A stretch of 35,594 bases of DNA. Origin: Prevotella sp. (GTDB lineage: Bacteria > Bacteroidota > Bacteroidia > Bacteroidales > Bacteroidaceae). The stretch covers positions 1 through 35,594 of the forward strand of contig JAGBJJ010000027.1 in the NCBI GenBank assembly GCA_017934525.1, read 5' to 3'. The position numbers and the translations under genes were made by a program. Shown here in pieces: positions 8,482-18,029 of the stretch. The notes below the pieces were generated by a model. That model saw nothing but the letters and a program-made list of their open reading frames with translations. It was not told where the DNA came from and searched no databases. The first letter of the stretch is position 1. The number at the start of each line of letters is the position of its first letter.

Positions 8482-9132
8482 CTACTCGAAGAGCAGGTCG
8501 CCGAAGTGCTGCGGGCAATGGAAGTCGGGGTGCGGCAGTGGGATGGGGTAGTGGCTGAGGAAGTGAGGGCGGGGCAGCAGGTCGCCACACTTGTAGAAGT
8601 TGGCGCGGGCCATGATGCCGCTGAGACACTCTACATGGTCGGCAAAGAAGACTGTGGCGGGCACTGCCAGTTCCATGTGCCACAGACAAGGTCCCTGCCG
8701 CAGGTCGAAGGGCTGCCGGCCCAACGATGTGGTGCGGCTGATGGAGGCCATCGTGGCAGCGGGTGCCGCCAGACGGTTGTGGCGGTCGGGCCCGCAGGCC
8801 AACAACAGTTGTCCGGCGCAGTTGCACTCCAGGTTGTAGTAGTGGGGCTGTCCGGGCAATTGGATGAACGCCTCGCAGCAGGAATCCTCCCACACACGAC
8901 CGCCGTCGGCCGGTGCCATAGCACGCACCGCATCTTCAGCCACGCGCCAGCATAGCAGCACCTGCGTGCCGTTGTGGGCAATGGCGAAACTTACGTCAGG
9001 GCGGTAGGGATAGGCCTCGGCCCAGGGGGCGCAGTCCAGCCGTTGCCATGCGATGCCTTCGCGGCTGAAAAGAGCCGGCAGTTGCTCAGCCTTCAGCAGA
9101 CCGGAGCAGACTATTCGTTTAGCTACAATCAT
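8482..9132 (-). CDS. Carbohydrate-binding family 9-like protein
   Basis: 216 residues with no signal peptide, so probably cytoplasmic. The motifs VWEDSCCEAFI (about 80-90), YYNLECNCAGQLLLACG (about 98-114), WHMELAVP (about 151-158) and the ending ANFYKCGD ... HFLSHYPI ... PDFHCPQHFGDLLFE match the CBM9-like beta-sandwich proteins common in Bacteroidota, where the domain stands alone. CBM9 domains bind the ends of sugar chains, but the function of the free-standing cytoplasmic version is not established. It lies 14 nt after a NahK-like sugar kinase gene and is surely its operon partner, which points to handling of a sugar or sugar phosphate. The coding sequence is GC-rich, unlike the secreted-protein operon downstream. 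Confidence 0.72.
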   Translation of the reverse strand: MIVAKRIVCSGLLKAEQLPALFSREGIAWQRLDCAPWAEAYPYRPDVSFAIAHNGTQVLLCWRVAEDAVRAMAPADGGRVWEDSCCEAFIQLPGQPHYYNLECNCAGQLLLACGPDRHNRLAAPAATMASISRTTSLGRQPFDLRQGPCLWHMELAVPATVFFADHVECLSGIMARANFYKCGDLLPRPHFLSHYPIPLPHPDFHCPQHFGDLLFE

Positions 9133-9146
9133 AGGTAGGTCTTAAT

Positions 9147-10259
9147 TTAAGTAGAAAGATGTCTCGTGGTCGGCTGCAGCAGTGTGGTGATGTAGTCGCT
9201 CATCATCCGTTCGTGAGCCTTCACCTGCAGGAAGAGGCGCCACTGGTTGCGTGCTCGGTCGAGGTTGTGCTCCTCGTAGCGGCATTTCCAGTAGTGGTCG
9301 CCGCAGAGGTAGTCCCACAGGAATCGCACGGCTTGCATATAAGGGAAAAGTTCGGCAGCATAAGGCAGCAGATGGATTTCGGGTGGCGTGAGAAACTGTG
9401 AGGCCGACTGGATGTATCCCTCGGTGAAGGCGCGGAAGATGTCGTCGCGGAAGCGCACGTTCTCCAGCCTCGGATCGTCCTCGGCCGTGGCATTGGCTGC
9501 CGAGCGCAGGAAGTCGCCGTAGTCGCTGAAGAAGAGTGAGGGCATGGTGGTGTCGAGGTCGATGACGAGCAGGAAACGGCCAGAGTGGCGGTCGAACATC
9601 ATGTTGTTCACCTTTGTGTCGCAGTGGCAGATGCGGCGGGGCAGGCGGCCCTCTCTGTGGAGCCGTTCGCCCAGACACATCGCGTCGGCCTGCTGCATGA
9701 TATCGGCGATGAAATCGGCGGTGGCAGCGGCGCGCCCTGCGACATCGGCCCTGATGGCCTGCTGCAGCTGACTGAGGCGCAGCTCCATGTTGTGAAACTG
9801 CGGGATGGTCTCCGCGAGGGCATCGGCAGACAAGTCGCTGAGCATCAGCTCATAGTCGCCGAAGGCCTGTCCGGCCTCGCGGCAGGAGTGGGTGTCGACG
9901 GCGTCGAGCGTCACGGCATCGCTGATGAAGACGCTGACGCGCCAGCAGTTGCCGTCGGCAGGGCTTTGCCACCAGTTGCGCCCCTCGTCGGTCTCGATGA
10001 AACGCAGCACGCGACGGTCTATGTCGGTTGCGCCCCGCGCCTCGAGCTTTTTCCGCAGGTGGCTGGTGACGATGCTGATGTTGCGCCCCAGAGCCTCTGG
10101 ATTGGTGAAGACGTTGGTGTTGATGCGTTGCAGCACGTAGTCGGGACGGTCAGTCTCAGCCGTGGTCACGCGATAGGTGTCGTTGATGAGTCCGTCGCCC
10201 AGGGGTGCGATGTCGCTCACCGTGCCTTCTGTCTTGAAGTGCCTCAATATTTCCTTCAT
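9147..10259 (-). CDS. Phosphotransferase (APH family), N-acetylhexosamine 1-kinase (NahK/MdsC)-like
   Basis: 370 residues. The frame is open to 10304, but the promoter TATCTTTG (10286-10293) lies inside that extension, so the ATG at 10259 (MKEILRHFKTEG) is the start. N-lobe: GLINDTYRV at about 23-31 and YVLQRINTNVFTNPEAL at about 41-57, the last strongly NahK-like. The catalytic loop is ICHCDTKVNNMMFD at about 210-223 (H-x-D and the conserved Asn). The metal-binding DLD is at about 234-236, followed by SDYGDFLR. NahK phosphorylates GlcNAc/GalNAc at the anomeric carbon. Homologues in Prevotella and Bacteroides (MdsC) sit near mucin-sulfatase genes, so a role in host-glycan hexosamine salvage is likely but not shown here. 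It is co-transcribed with the CBM9-like gene. Confidence 0.75.
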   Translation of the reverse strand: MKEILRHFKTEGTVSDIAPLGDGLINDTYRVTTAETDRPDYVLQRINTNVFTNPEALGRNISIVTSHLRKKLEARGATDIDRRVLRFIETDEGRNWWQSPADGNCWRVSVFISDAVTLDAVDTHSCREAGQAFGDYELMLSDLSADALAETIPQFHNMELRLSQLQQAIRADVAGRAAATADFIADIMQQADAMCLGERLHREGRLPRRICHCDTKVNNMMFDRHSGRFLLVIDLDTTMPSLFFSDYGDFLRSAANATAEDDPRLENVRFRDDIFRAFTEGYIQSASQFLTPPEIHLLPYAAELFPYMQAVRFLWDYLCGDHYWKCRYEEHNLDRARNQWRLFLQVKAHERMMSDYITTLLQPTTRHLST

Positions 10260-10285
10260 AGCATTTCTTCTTAGCAATGACGGTG

Positions 10286-10316
10286 CAAAGATACGAAAAA
10301 ACAAGGGAAAAGCAAA
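10286..10316 (-). promoter_or_regulatory. Promoter of NahK-like kinase operon
   Basis: The minus strand reads TTTG (10316-10313), 19 nt, TATCTTTG (10293-10286), a near-perfect Bacteroidota promoter. The inferred transcript start is about 20 nt before the ATG at 10259, so this site fixes the translation start. It is divergent from the rnr promoter about 75 bp away. Confidence 0.8.
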
Positions 10317-10344
10317 AGTGAGACTATAAAAAACGCATGAAAAG

Positions 10345-10375
10345 TTGGCCGTTTCAGAAAAAACGCCTATCTTTG
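10345..10375 (+). promoter_or_regulatory. Promoter of rnr
   Basis: TTG (10345-10347), 20 nt, TATCTTTG (10368-10375). Transcription would start near 10382, leaving a leader of about 20-25 nt before the ATG at 10405. It excludes the longer TTG-initiated reading frame starting at 10345. Confidence 0.75.
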
Positions 10376-10404
10376 CCGCATATAAATATTATGACCCTAT
10401 TACT

Positions 10405-12663
10405 ATGCCAAGGAAAGAAATGAAACGCCGGTCGTCGAAACGTGATGTGGCCGGTGCATTGCAGGGGCTGCTGCAGGCTCACCCTAACGAGCCGCTGTCG
10501 CTGCGACAGATATTCAAGGCCCTGAGGCTGAACACCCACCCGCTGAAGATGCTGGCCATCGATGCACTGGAGGAGATGACGTGGGACGACTACGTGGTGA
10601 AAACGCCTGACGGCGCCTACCGTCTAAACATGAAGACACAGGTGCAGGAGGGCACATTCGTGCGCAAGCAGAACGGCAAGAACTCGTTTGTGCCCGACGG
10701 CGGCGGCGACCCTATCTTCGTCTCTGAGCGCAACTCGATGTGGGCCATGAGCGGTGACCGCGTGCGTGTGGCGATGATGGCCCGCCGGCCTAACCACATG
10801 AAAGAGGCCATCGTCACCGAGATACTGGAGCGCAAGCGCGACCAGGCCGTGGGCATCCTGCAGGTGGAGAAGGACTTCGCCTTCCTGAACACCGAGGGCG
10901 GCGGCTTCGTGCACGACATACTCATACCGAAGAAGAAACTGAAGGGCGGCGTCACCGGCCAGAAGGCCGTGGTGAAGATTACACAGTGGCCCTCGGCCGA
11001 GTCGAAGAACCTGGTAGGCGAGGTGATTGACGTGCTGGGTGAGCAAGGCAACAACAACGTGGAGATGCACGCCATCCTGGCACAATACGGCCTGCCTTAT
11101 AAATATCCGAAGAAGGTGGAGGAGGCCGCCAACAAGATCAGTGGCGAGATAACGCCTGCCGACCTGAAGGGCCGTGAGGACTTCCGCCAGGTGCTTACCT
11201 TCACCATCGACCCGAAGGACGCCAAGGACTTCGACGATGCGCTGAGCATCAGGAGTGTCCCCCAAACTTCCTCGAAGGGAAGGGGGAGCAATGAAACTTC
11301 TGCGGAGGGGGCAGGCTATTACGAGGTCGGCGTACATATTGCCGATGTCAGCCACTATGTGACCGAGGGCAGCATTATCGACAAAGAGGCCCAGCAGCGG
11401 GCCACAAGCGTCTACCTCGTCGACCGCACCATCCCCATGCTGCCCGAGCGGCTGTGCAACTACATCTGCTCGCTGCGCCCCGATGAAGACAAGCTGTGCT
11501 ACAGTGTGGTCTTCGTGATGGACCAGGATGCCAACATCAAGAGCTCGCGCCTGGTGCACACCGTCATACGCAGTGATCGTCGCTTTGCCTACGAGGAGGT
11601 TGACGAGATTCTGAAGGAGGACGAAAAAGAGAAAAACGGTAACCATGCTGCCGCTGTTCCTTCTGCCAGCAACACGGCGGCAGCAGATGCTTCTCTTCCC
11701 ACGCTTCACGCTTCCCTGCAGGCTCTCAGCCACATGGCGCAGAAGTTGCGCGAGCGGCGCTTCAAGGCTGGCGCCGTGAAGTTCGACCGCGAGGAACTGC
11801 ACTTCGACACCGACGAACAGGGGCATCCTACGCGCTGCTACTTCAAGAAATCGACGCTGGCCACGCAGCTCATCGAGGAATTTATGCTGCTGGCCAACCG
11901 CACTGTGGCCGAGATGATAGGGCGCGTGCCCAAAGGCACCAAAGCCAAGACGCTGCCCTACCGCATACACGACCAGCCCGACCCACAAAAGCTGGAGCAG
12001 CTGCGTCAGGTGGTGGCACCCTTCGGCTACAAGGTGAAGACTGCCGGCACGCGCGGCGCCATCTCGAAGAGTCTCAACGGTCTGATGGAACAGGCCCAGG
12101 GGCAGCGCGAACAGAAGCTGGTGGAGACGCTCGCCCTGCGCGCCATGATGAAGGCCAAATACTCTACCCACAACATAGGCCACTACGGACTGGCCTTCGA
12201 CTACTACACCCATTTCACGTCGCCCATCCGCCGCTATCCCGACACGATGGTGCATCGCCTGCTCACCCGCTATCAGGAGGGCGGACGGAGTGCCAACCAG
12301 AAATACTACGAGGAACAATGCGAGCACTCCAGCGACATGGAGCAGACGGCACAGCAGGCTGAGCGCGACTCTATAAAATATAAGATGGTGGAGTTTATGG
12401 GCGATAAGATAGGGCAGGAGTTCGACGCCCACATCTCGGGCATACAGAGCTACGGCCTCTACTGCGAGATTGACGAGAACCACTGCGAGGGACTCATCGG
12501 CATGCACGACCTCGACGGCGACTACTATGAGTTCGACGAGCGCCGCTACTGTCTCGTGGGCCGCCGCACGCACAAGAAGTTCCTGCTGGGCGACCCTATC
12601 CGCATCAAGGTGGCCCGTGCCAACCTGGAGCGGCGCCAGCTCGACTTCATTCTGGCCGACTGA
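10405..12663 (+). CDS. rnr: Ribonuclease R (RNB/S1 3'-5' exoribonuclease)
   Basis: 752 residues from ATG 10405; ATG 10420 with AAGGA before it is an alternative. Order: N-terminal winged helix (about 10-70), cold-shock/OB domains (about 80-230), RNB catalytic domain from about 260, C-terminal S1 domain (about 665-750, GQEFDAHISGIQSYGLYCEI). Catalytic acids are in DPKDAKDFDDAL (D269, D275, D277, D278). Other RNB signatures are VHIADVSHYV, SLRPDEDKLCYSV and HFTSPIRRYPD. It degrades structured RNA processively, in mRNA decay and rRNA/tmRNA quality control. Two odd low-complexity insertions interrupt the RNB domain: residues 284-303 (Ser/Gly-rich, just after DDALSIR) and about 405-435 (Ala/Ser-rich). 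Both are encoded by repeat-like DNA. The gene is monocistronic, ended by a long hairpin at 12719-12771. Confidence 0.95.
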   Translation: MPRKEMKRRSSKRDVAGALQGLLQAHPNEPLSLRQIFKALRLNTHPLKMLAIDALEEMTWDDYVVKTPDGAYRLNMKTQVQEGTFVRKQNGKNSFVPDGGGDPIFVSERNSMWAMSGDRVRVAMMARRPNHMKEAIVTEILERKRDQAVGILQVEKDFAFLNTEGGGFVHDILIPKKKLKGGVTGQKAVVKITQWPSAESKNLVGEVIDVLGEQGNNNVEMHAILAQYGLPYKYPKKVEEAANKISGEITPADLKGREDFRQVLTFTIDPKDAKDFDDALSIRSVPQTSSKGRGSNETSAEGAGYYEVGVHIADVSHYVTEGSIIDKEAQQRATSVYLVDRTIPMLPERLCNYICSLRPDEDKLCYSVVFVMDQDANIKSSRLVHTVIRSDRRFAYEEVDEILKEDEKEKNGNHAAAVPSASNTAAADASLPTLHASLQALSHMAQKLRERRFKAGAVKFDREELHFDTDEQGHPTRCYFKKSTLATQLIEEFMLLANRTVAEMIGRVPKGTKAKTLPYRIHDQPDPQKLEQLRQVVAPFGYKVKTAGTRGAISKSLNGLMEQAQGQREQKLVETLALRAMMKAKYSTHNIGHYGLAFDYYTHFTSPIRRYPDTMVHRLLTRYQEGGRSANQKYYEEQCEHSSDMEQTAQQAERDSIKYKMVEFMGDKIGQEFDAHISGIQSYGLYCEIDENHCEGLIGMHDLDGDYYEFDERRYCLVGRRTHKKFLLGDPIRIKVARANLERRQLDFILAD

Positions 12664-12718
12664 TGCGTCGCCGCGAATAGTGTCATGGCCCACGATGCAG
12701 GCCTGATTGCCAATCAAC

Positions 12719-12771
12719 GAGGGCCTGAATGCAAGGCGACGAGCCCCTCGACGCCCTGCGTTTAGGCCCTC
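12719..12771 (+). terminator. Long hairpin downstream of rnr
   Basis: 12719-12738 pairs with 12752-12771 at 19 of 20 positions counting two G-U pairs. The 13-nt loop can extend the stem through cgag/ctcg. It lies 56 nt after the rnr stop. There is no strong T-tract after the stem, so it may protect the 3' end or stop transcription with help. Confidence 0.55.
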
Positions 12772-12874
12772 ATTGTGTAGGAGCAGTCCTGCCGCCAGTC
12801 GTCGGTAGGCACGGCTCCAATGGCTTGACAAACAGCGCTTTTATTTCATGTTTTTTAAAAAACTTGAAGAAATA

Positions 12875-12906
12875 TTTGCGGGATTCAGGAAAAATGCTTA
12901 TCTTTG
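12875..12906 (+). promoter_or_regulatory. Promoter of rimP-nusA-infB(-suf) operon
   Basis: TTTG (12875-12878), exactly 20 nt, TATCTTTG (12899-12906): a textbook Bacteroidota housekeeping promoter. Transcription should start near 12913, giving a leader of about 67 nt. No comparable promoter is found in the downstream spacers up to sufS at 24321, so it may drive the whole block. Confidence 0.85.
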
Positions 12907-12920
12907 CACCCGTTCAGTGG

Positions 12921-12949
12921 AATGAGGGGCTTGACAAAAGCTCCTCATT
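12921..12949 (+). promoter_or_regulatory. Leader stem-loop at the 5' end of the rimP transcript
   Basis: aatgaggggct (12921-12931) pairs with agctcctcatt (12939-12949): 11 pairs including one G-U, loop tgacaaa. It begins within about 8 nt of the inferred transcription start. Such 5' stems often protect mRNA or bind regulators; the function here is unknown. Confidence 0.5.
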
Positions 12950-12979
12950 TCTGTTATAAATCATAATTGTGCGACATAA

Positions 12980-13447
12980 ATGATCAGCAAGGACACGCTA
13001 AAAAGCTATGTGGAAGAGTGGCTCCAGGAGAGCGACTACTTTCTGGTGGATATCATGATGGAGGGCGACGACCGTATCGCCATCGAGATAGACCATGCCG
13101 ACGGGGTGTGGATTGAGGACTGCGCTGAGCTGAGCCGATTCCTGCAGGAGAAGCTGGGCGAGGAGCTCGACGACTTTGAGCTCGAGGTGGGCTCGGCCGG
13201 ACTGGGCCAGCCGTTCAAAGTGGAGCAGCAGTATCGCAACCACGTGGGTGACCAGGTGGAGGTGATCGACGCTGAAGGCCGCAAGCTGACGGGCACGCTG
13301 AAGCAGGTAGACGGCCGCCGCTTCACGCTGACCACGCAGGAGAAGCAGGTGCCCGAGGGCAAGAAGCGCCCCGTGAAGGTCGACGTAGACCGTGAGTTCT
13401 CGATGGACGAGGTGAAGTCTACGAAGTATCTGCTGAGCTTTAAGTAA
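12980..13447 (+). CDS. rimP: Ribosome maturation factor RimP
   Basis: 155 residues starting MISKDTLKSYVEEWL. RimP binds the 30S precursor and helps mature the small subunit. Matching features are the N-terminal alpha/beta domain with FLVDIMMEGDDRIAIEIDHADGVWIEDCAELSRFL (about 21-55), the conserved LEVGSAGLGQPFK (about 68-80; most bacteria have LEVSSPGLDRPL, and the Bacteroidota form has SAGL), and a C-terminal SH3-like beta-barrel (about 85-152) with GDQVEVIDAEGRKLTGTLKQVD. Length is normal for the family. The order rimP-nusA-infB is widely conserved and supports the call. It is the first gene after the operon promoter. Confidence 0.93.
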   Translation: MISKDTLKSYVEEWLQESDYFLVDIMMEGDDRIAIEIDHADGVWIEDCAELSRFLQEKLGEELDDFELEVGSAGLGQPFKVEQQYRNHVGDQVEVIDAEGRKLTGTLKQVDGRRFTLTTQEKQVPEGKKRPVKVDVDREFSMDEVKSTKYLLSFK

Positions 13448-13450
13448 AGG

Positions 13451-13496
13451 CTGCCTGCGGTTTCTTCTCCGTGGAAGAGAAACATGCGACGGGCAG
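13451..13496 (+). other. Stem-loop in rimP-nusA spacer
   Basis: Nested inverted repeats just after the rimP stop: ctgcc (13451-13455) with ggcag (13492-13496), and gtttct (13460-13465) with agaaac (13478-13483). This may be an RNA processing site or a partial attenuator between rimP and nusA. Function is unproven. Confidence 0.4.
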
Positions 13497-13560
13497 ACGA
13501 CACCAGTAGTAATTAACGGAAATAATAATATAGCTTGGAACCCCCGTAACTAACCAAGCG

Positions 13561-13590
13561 CCTCTCCCTCGGGGAGGGGGTGGGGGTGGG
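13561..13590 (+). repeat. nusA: C-rich/G-rich REP-like hairpin with G-quadruplex motif before nusA
   Basis: cctctccc (13561-13568) can pair with ggggaggg-type sequence (8-bp stem, 3-nt loop). The G-rich side continues as four G-runs separated by single bases (13571-13590: GGGG-A-GGGGG-T-GGGGG-T-GGG), a canonical quadruplex motif. It ends three bases before the nusA ATG. It resembles dispersed C-rich/G-rich intergenic repeats I associate with Bacteroidota genomes. Two related stretches occur at 11254-11313 and 24256-24304. Confidence 0.7.
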
Positions 13591-13593
13591 CTT

Positions 13594-14853
13594 ATGGCAA
13601 CAAAGAAAGACGCAAAAGGTCCCAGCATGTTTGAGACCTTTCAGGAGTTTAAGGAGACGAAGAACATCGACCGCACCACGCTGGTGAGCGTTCTGGAGGA
13701 GAGCTTCCGCAACGTGCTGGCCAAGATGTTCGGCTCGGACGAGAACTTCGACGTGATTGTAAACCCCGACAAGGGCGACTTCGAGATTCACCGCCACCGC
13801 ATCGTGGTGGCCGACGACGAGGTGCAGGACGAGAACAAGGAAATCTCGCTGAGCGACGCACTGAAGATTGAGCCCGACTACGAAGTGGGCGAGGAGGTAA
13901 GCGAAGAGGTAGACTTCACCAAGTTCGGCCGACGCGCCATCCTCAACCTGCGCCAGACGCTGGCCTCGAAGATTCTGGAGCTCGACCACGACGCCCTCTA
14001 CCAGAAGTACAAGGACAAGGTGGGCACCATCGTCTCGGGTGAGGTCTACCAGATGTGGAAGCGCGAAGTGCTGCTCATGGACGATGAGGGCAACGAGCTG
14101 CACCTGCTGAAGGCCGACCAGATTCCTGCCGATAACTATCGCAAGGGTGAGACCATCCGTGCTGTGGTGAAAGAGGTAAACAACGACAACAACAACCCGC
14201 GCATCATGCTCTCGCGTACCAGCCCTGAGTTCCTCAAGCGTCTGCTCGAGGCCGAGGTGCCTGAGATTGCCGACGGGCTCATTGCCATCCGTAAGGTGGC
14301 ACGCATGCCGGGTGAACGCGCTAAGGTGGCCGTGGAGAGCTTCGACGACCGTATAGACCCCGTGGGAGCCTGCGTGGGCGTGAAGGGTAGCCGCGTGCAC
14401 GGCATCGTGCGCGAGCTGCAGAACGAGAACATCGACGTGATTAACTACTCGTCGAACACGCAGCTCTTCATCCAGCGCGCCCTCTCGCCAGCCAAGGTGA
14501 CCGAGATAAAGCTCGACGAGGCGAACCACAAGGCTGAGGTGTATCTGCAGCCTGAAGAGGTGAGCCTGGCCATCGGCAAGGGCGGCATGAACATCAAGCT
14601 GGCCTCGATGCTCACTGAGCACACCATCGACGTGTTCCGCGTGGTGCAGGATGCCGACGACGATGAGGACATCTACCTCGACGAGTTCAGCGACGAGATT
14701 GACCAGTGGGTCATTGATGCTATCAAGGCTCTGGGATACGACACCGCCAAGGAGGTGCTCAACGCACCGCGCGACCTGCTCATTGAGAAGGCCGACCTTG
14801 AGGAGGAAACCGTGGACCACGTGCTCGACGTGCTCCGCGCAGAGTTTGAATAA
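13594..14853 (+). CDS. nusA: Transcription termination/antitermination factor NusA
   Basis: 419 residues. NusA binds RNA polymerase and nascent RNA and controls pausing, termination and antitermination. Order: N-terminal polymerase-binding domain (about 12-125; NIDRTTLVSVLEESFRNVLAKMFG, FDVIVNPDKGDFEI), S1 domain (about 140-205; GTIVSGEVYQMWKREVLL), KH1 (about 220-290; DPVGACVGVKGSRVHGIVREL), KH2 (about 300-365; EVSLAIGKGGMNIKLAS) and an acidic helical tail (QDADDDEDIYLDEF). The start at 13594 gives MATKKDAKGPSMFETF, close to other Bacteroidota NusA N-termini; 13627 is a weaker alternative. The last 20 bases of leader before the start are G-rich and could fold as a quadruplex. It is followed by a heptad-repeat hairpin before infB. 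Confidence 0.95.
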   Translation: MATKKDAKGPSMFETFQEFKETKNIDRTTLVSVLEESFRNVLAKMFGSDENFDVIVNPDKGDFEIHRHRIVVADDEVQDENKEISLSDALKIEPDYEVGEEVSEEVDFTKFGRRAILNLRQTLASKILELDHDALYQKYKDKVGTIVSGEVYQMWKREVLLMDDEGNELHLLKADQIPADNYRKGETIRAVVKEVNNDNNNPRIMLSRTSPEFLKRLLEAEVPEIADGLIAIRKVARMPGERAKVAVESFDDRIDPVGACVGVKGSRVHGIVRELQNENIDVINYSSNTQLFIQRALSPAKVTEIKLDEANHKAEVYLQPEEVSLAIGKGGMNIKLASMLTEHTIDVFRVVQDADDDEDIYLDEFSDEIDQWVIDAIKALGYDTAKEVLNAPRDLLIEKADLEEETVDHVLDVLRAEFE

Positions 14854-14968
14854 GTTCATAGTGCATAGTTCATAGTTCATAGCGAGAAGGCGCCGTTTGC
14901 GGCGAAACTGATGATGTGAATTATGAACAGCACAAAAAACTATGAACTGTGAACTATGAACTATGAAC
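14854..14968 (+). repeat. Inverted heptad-repeat array between nusA and infB
   Basis: Four tandem 7-mers (gttcata, gtgcata, gttcata, gttcata; 14854-14881) begin directly after the nusA stop. Four complementary 7-mers (tatgaac, tgtgaac, tatgaac, tatgaac; 14941-14968) lie 59 nt on, with one isolated tatgaac at 14922-14928. The 28-nt arms pair at 26 of 28 positions. The loop holds a small hairpin, cgccg-tttg-cggcg. The 3' array ends 20 nt before the infB start. Confidence 0.9.
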
Positions 14969-14988
14969 GAAGAATTAAAAAGAAAAGT

Positions 14989-17934
<2,946 letters not shown>

Positions 17935-17939
17935 TTTCT

Positions 17940-18014
17940 GTTCACGGTTCATAGTTCTTGGTTTGCAGTTGGGGAGATACCTCAACTCTGAGCCATGAGC
18001 CATGAGCCATGAAC
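17940..18014 (+). repeat. Inverted heptad-repeat hairpin between infB and sufB
   Basis: Left arm 17940-17974 is five 7-mers (gttcacg, gttcata, gttcttg, gtttgca, gttgggg). After a 5-nt loop (agata) the right arm 17980-18014 carries tgagcca three times. The 35-nt arms match at 25 of 35 positions and most differences are transitions that still allow G-U pairing. The array begins 5 nt after the infB stop and runs up to the sufB start. Confidence 0.8.
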
Positions 18015-18029
18015 GACGAACAACAAACA

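Larger units (their letters stand above)
12664..12979 (+). other. Intergenic rnr-rimP: terminator hairpin, promoter and leader
   Basis: About 316 bases with no gene I can support. Contents in order: a long hairpin ending rnr (12719-12771), a GC-rich stretch with no clear signal (12775-12835), an AT-rich segment carrying the promoter of the rimP operon (12875-12906), and a short leader containing an 11-bp stem-loop (12921-12949). A 76-codon plus-strand frame crosses it but spans the promoter and has no recognisable content. Confidence 0.6.

Noticed and set aside
10624-12831. 735-codon open frame on the minus strand opposite rnr
   Set aside because: It is fully antisense to a well-conserved RNase R gene. 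Long antisense frames are expected from GC-rich codon use, and the predicted protein is Val/Leu/His-rich with no motif.
13513-14880. 455-codon minus-strand open frame opposite nusA
   Set aside because: Antisense shadow of NusA; its apparent start is made of the heptad repeat after nusA.
14956-14988. Upstream ATG giving an 11-residue N-terminal extension of IF-2
   Set aside because: The extra codons are heptad repeat and a basic linker, while MGIRLNKV at 14989 is the conserved IF-2 start.
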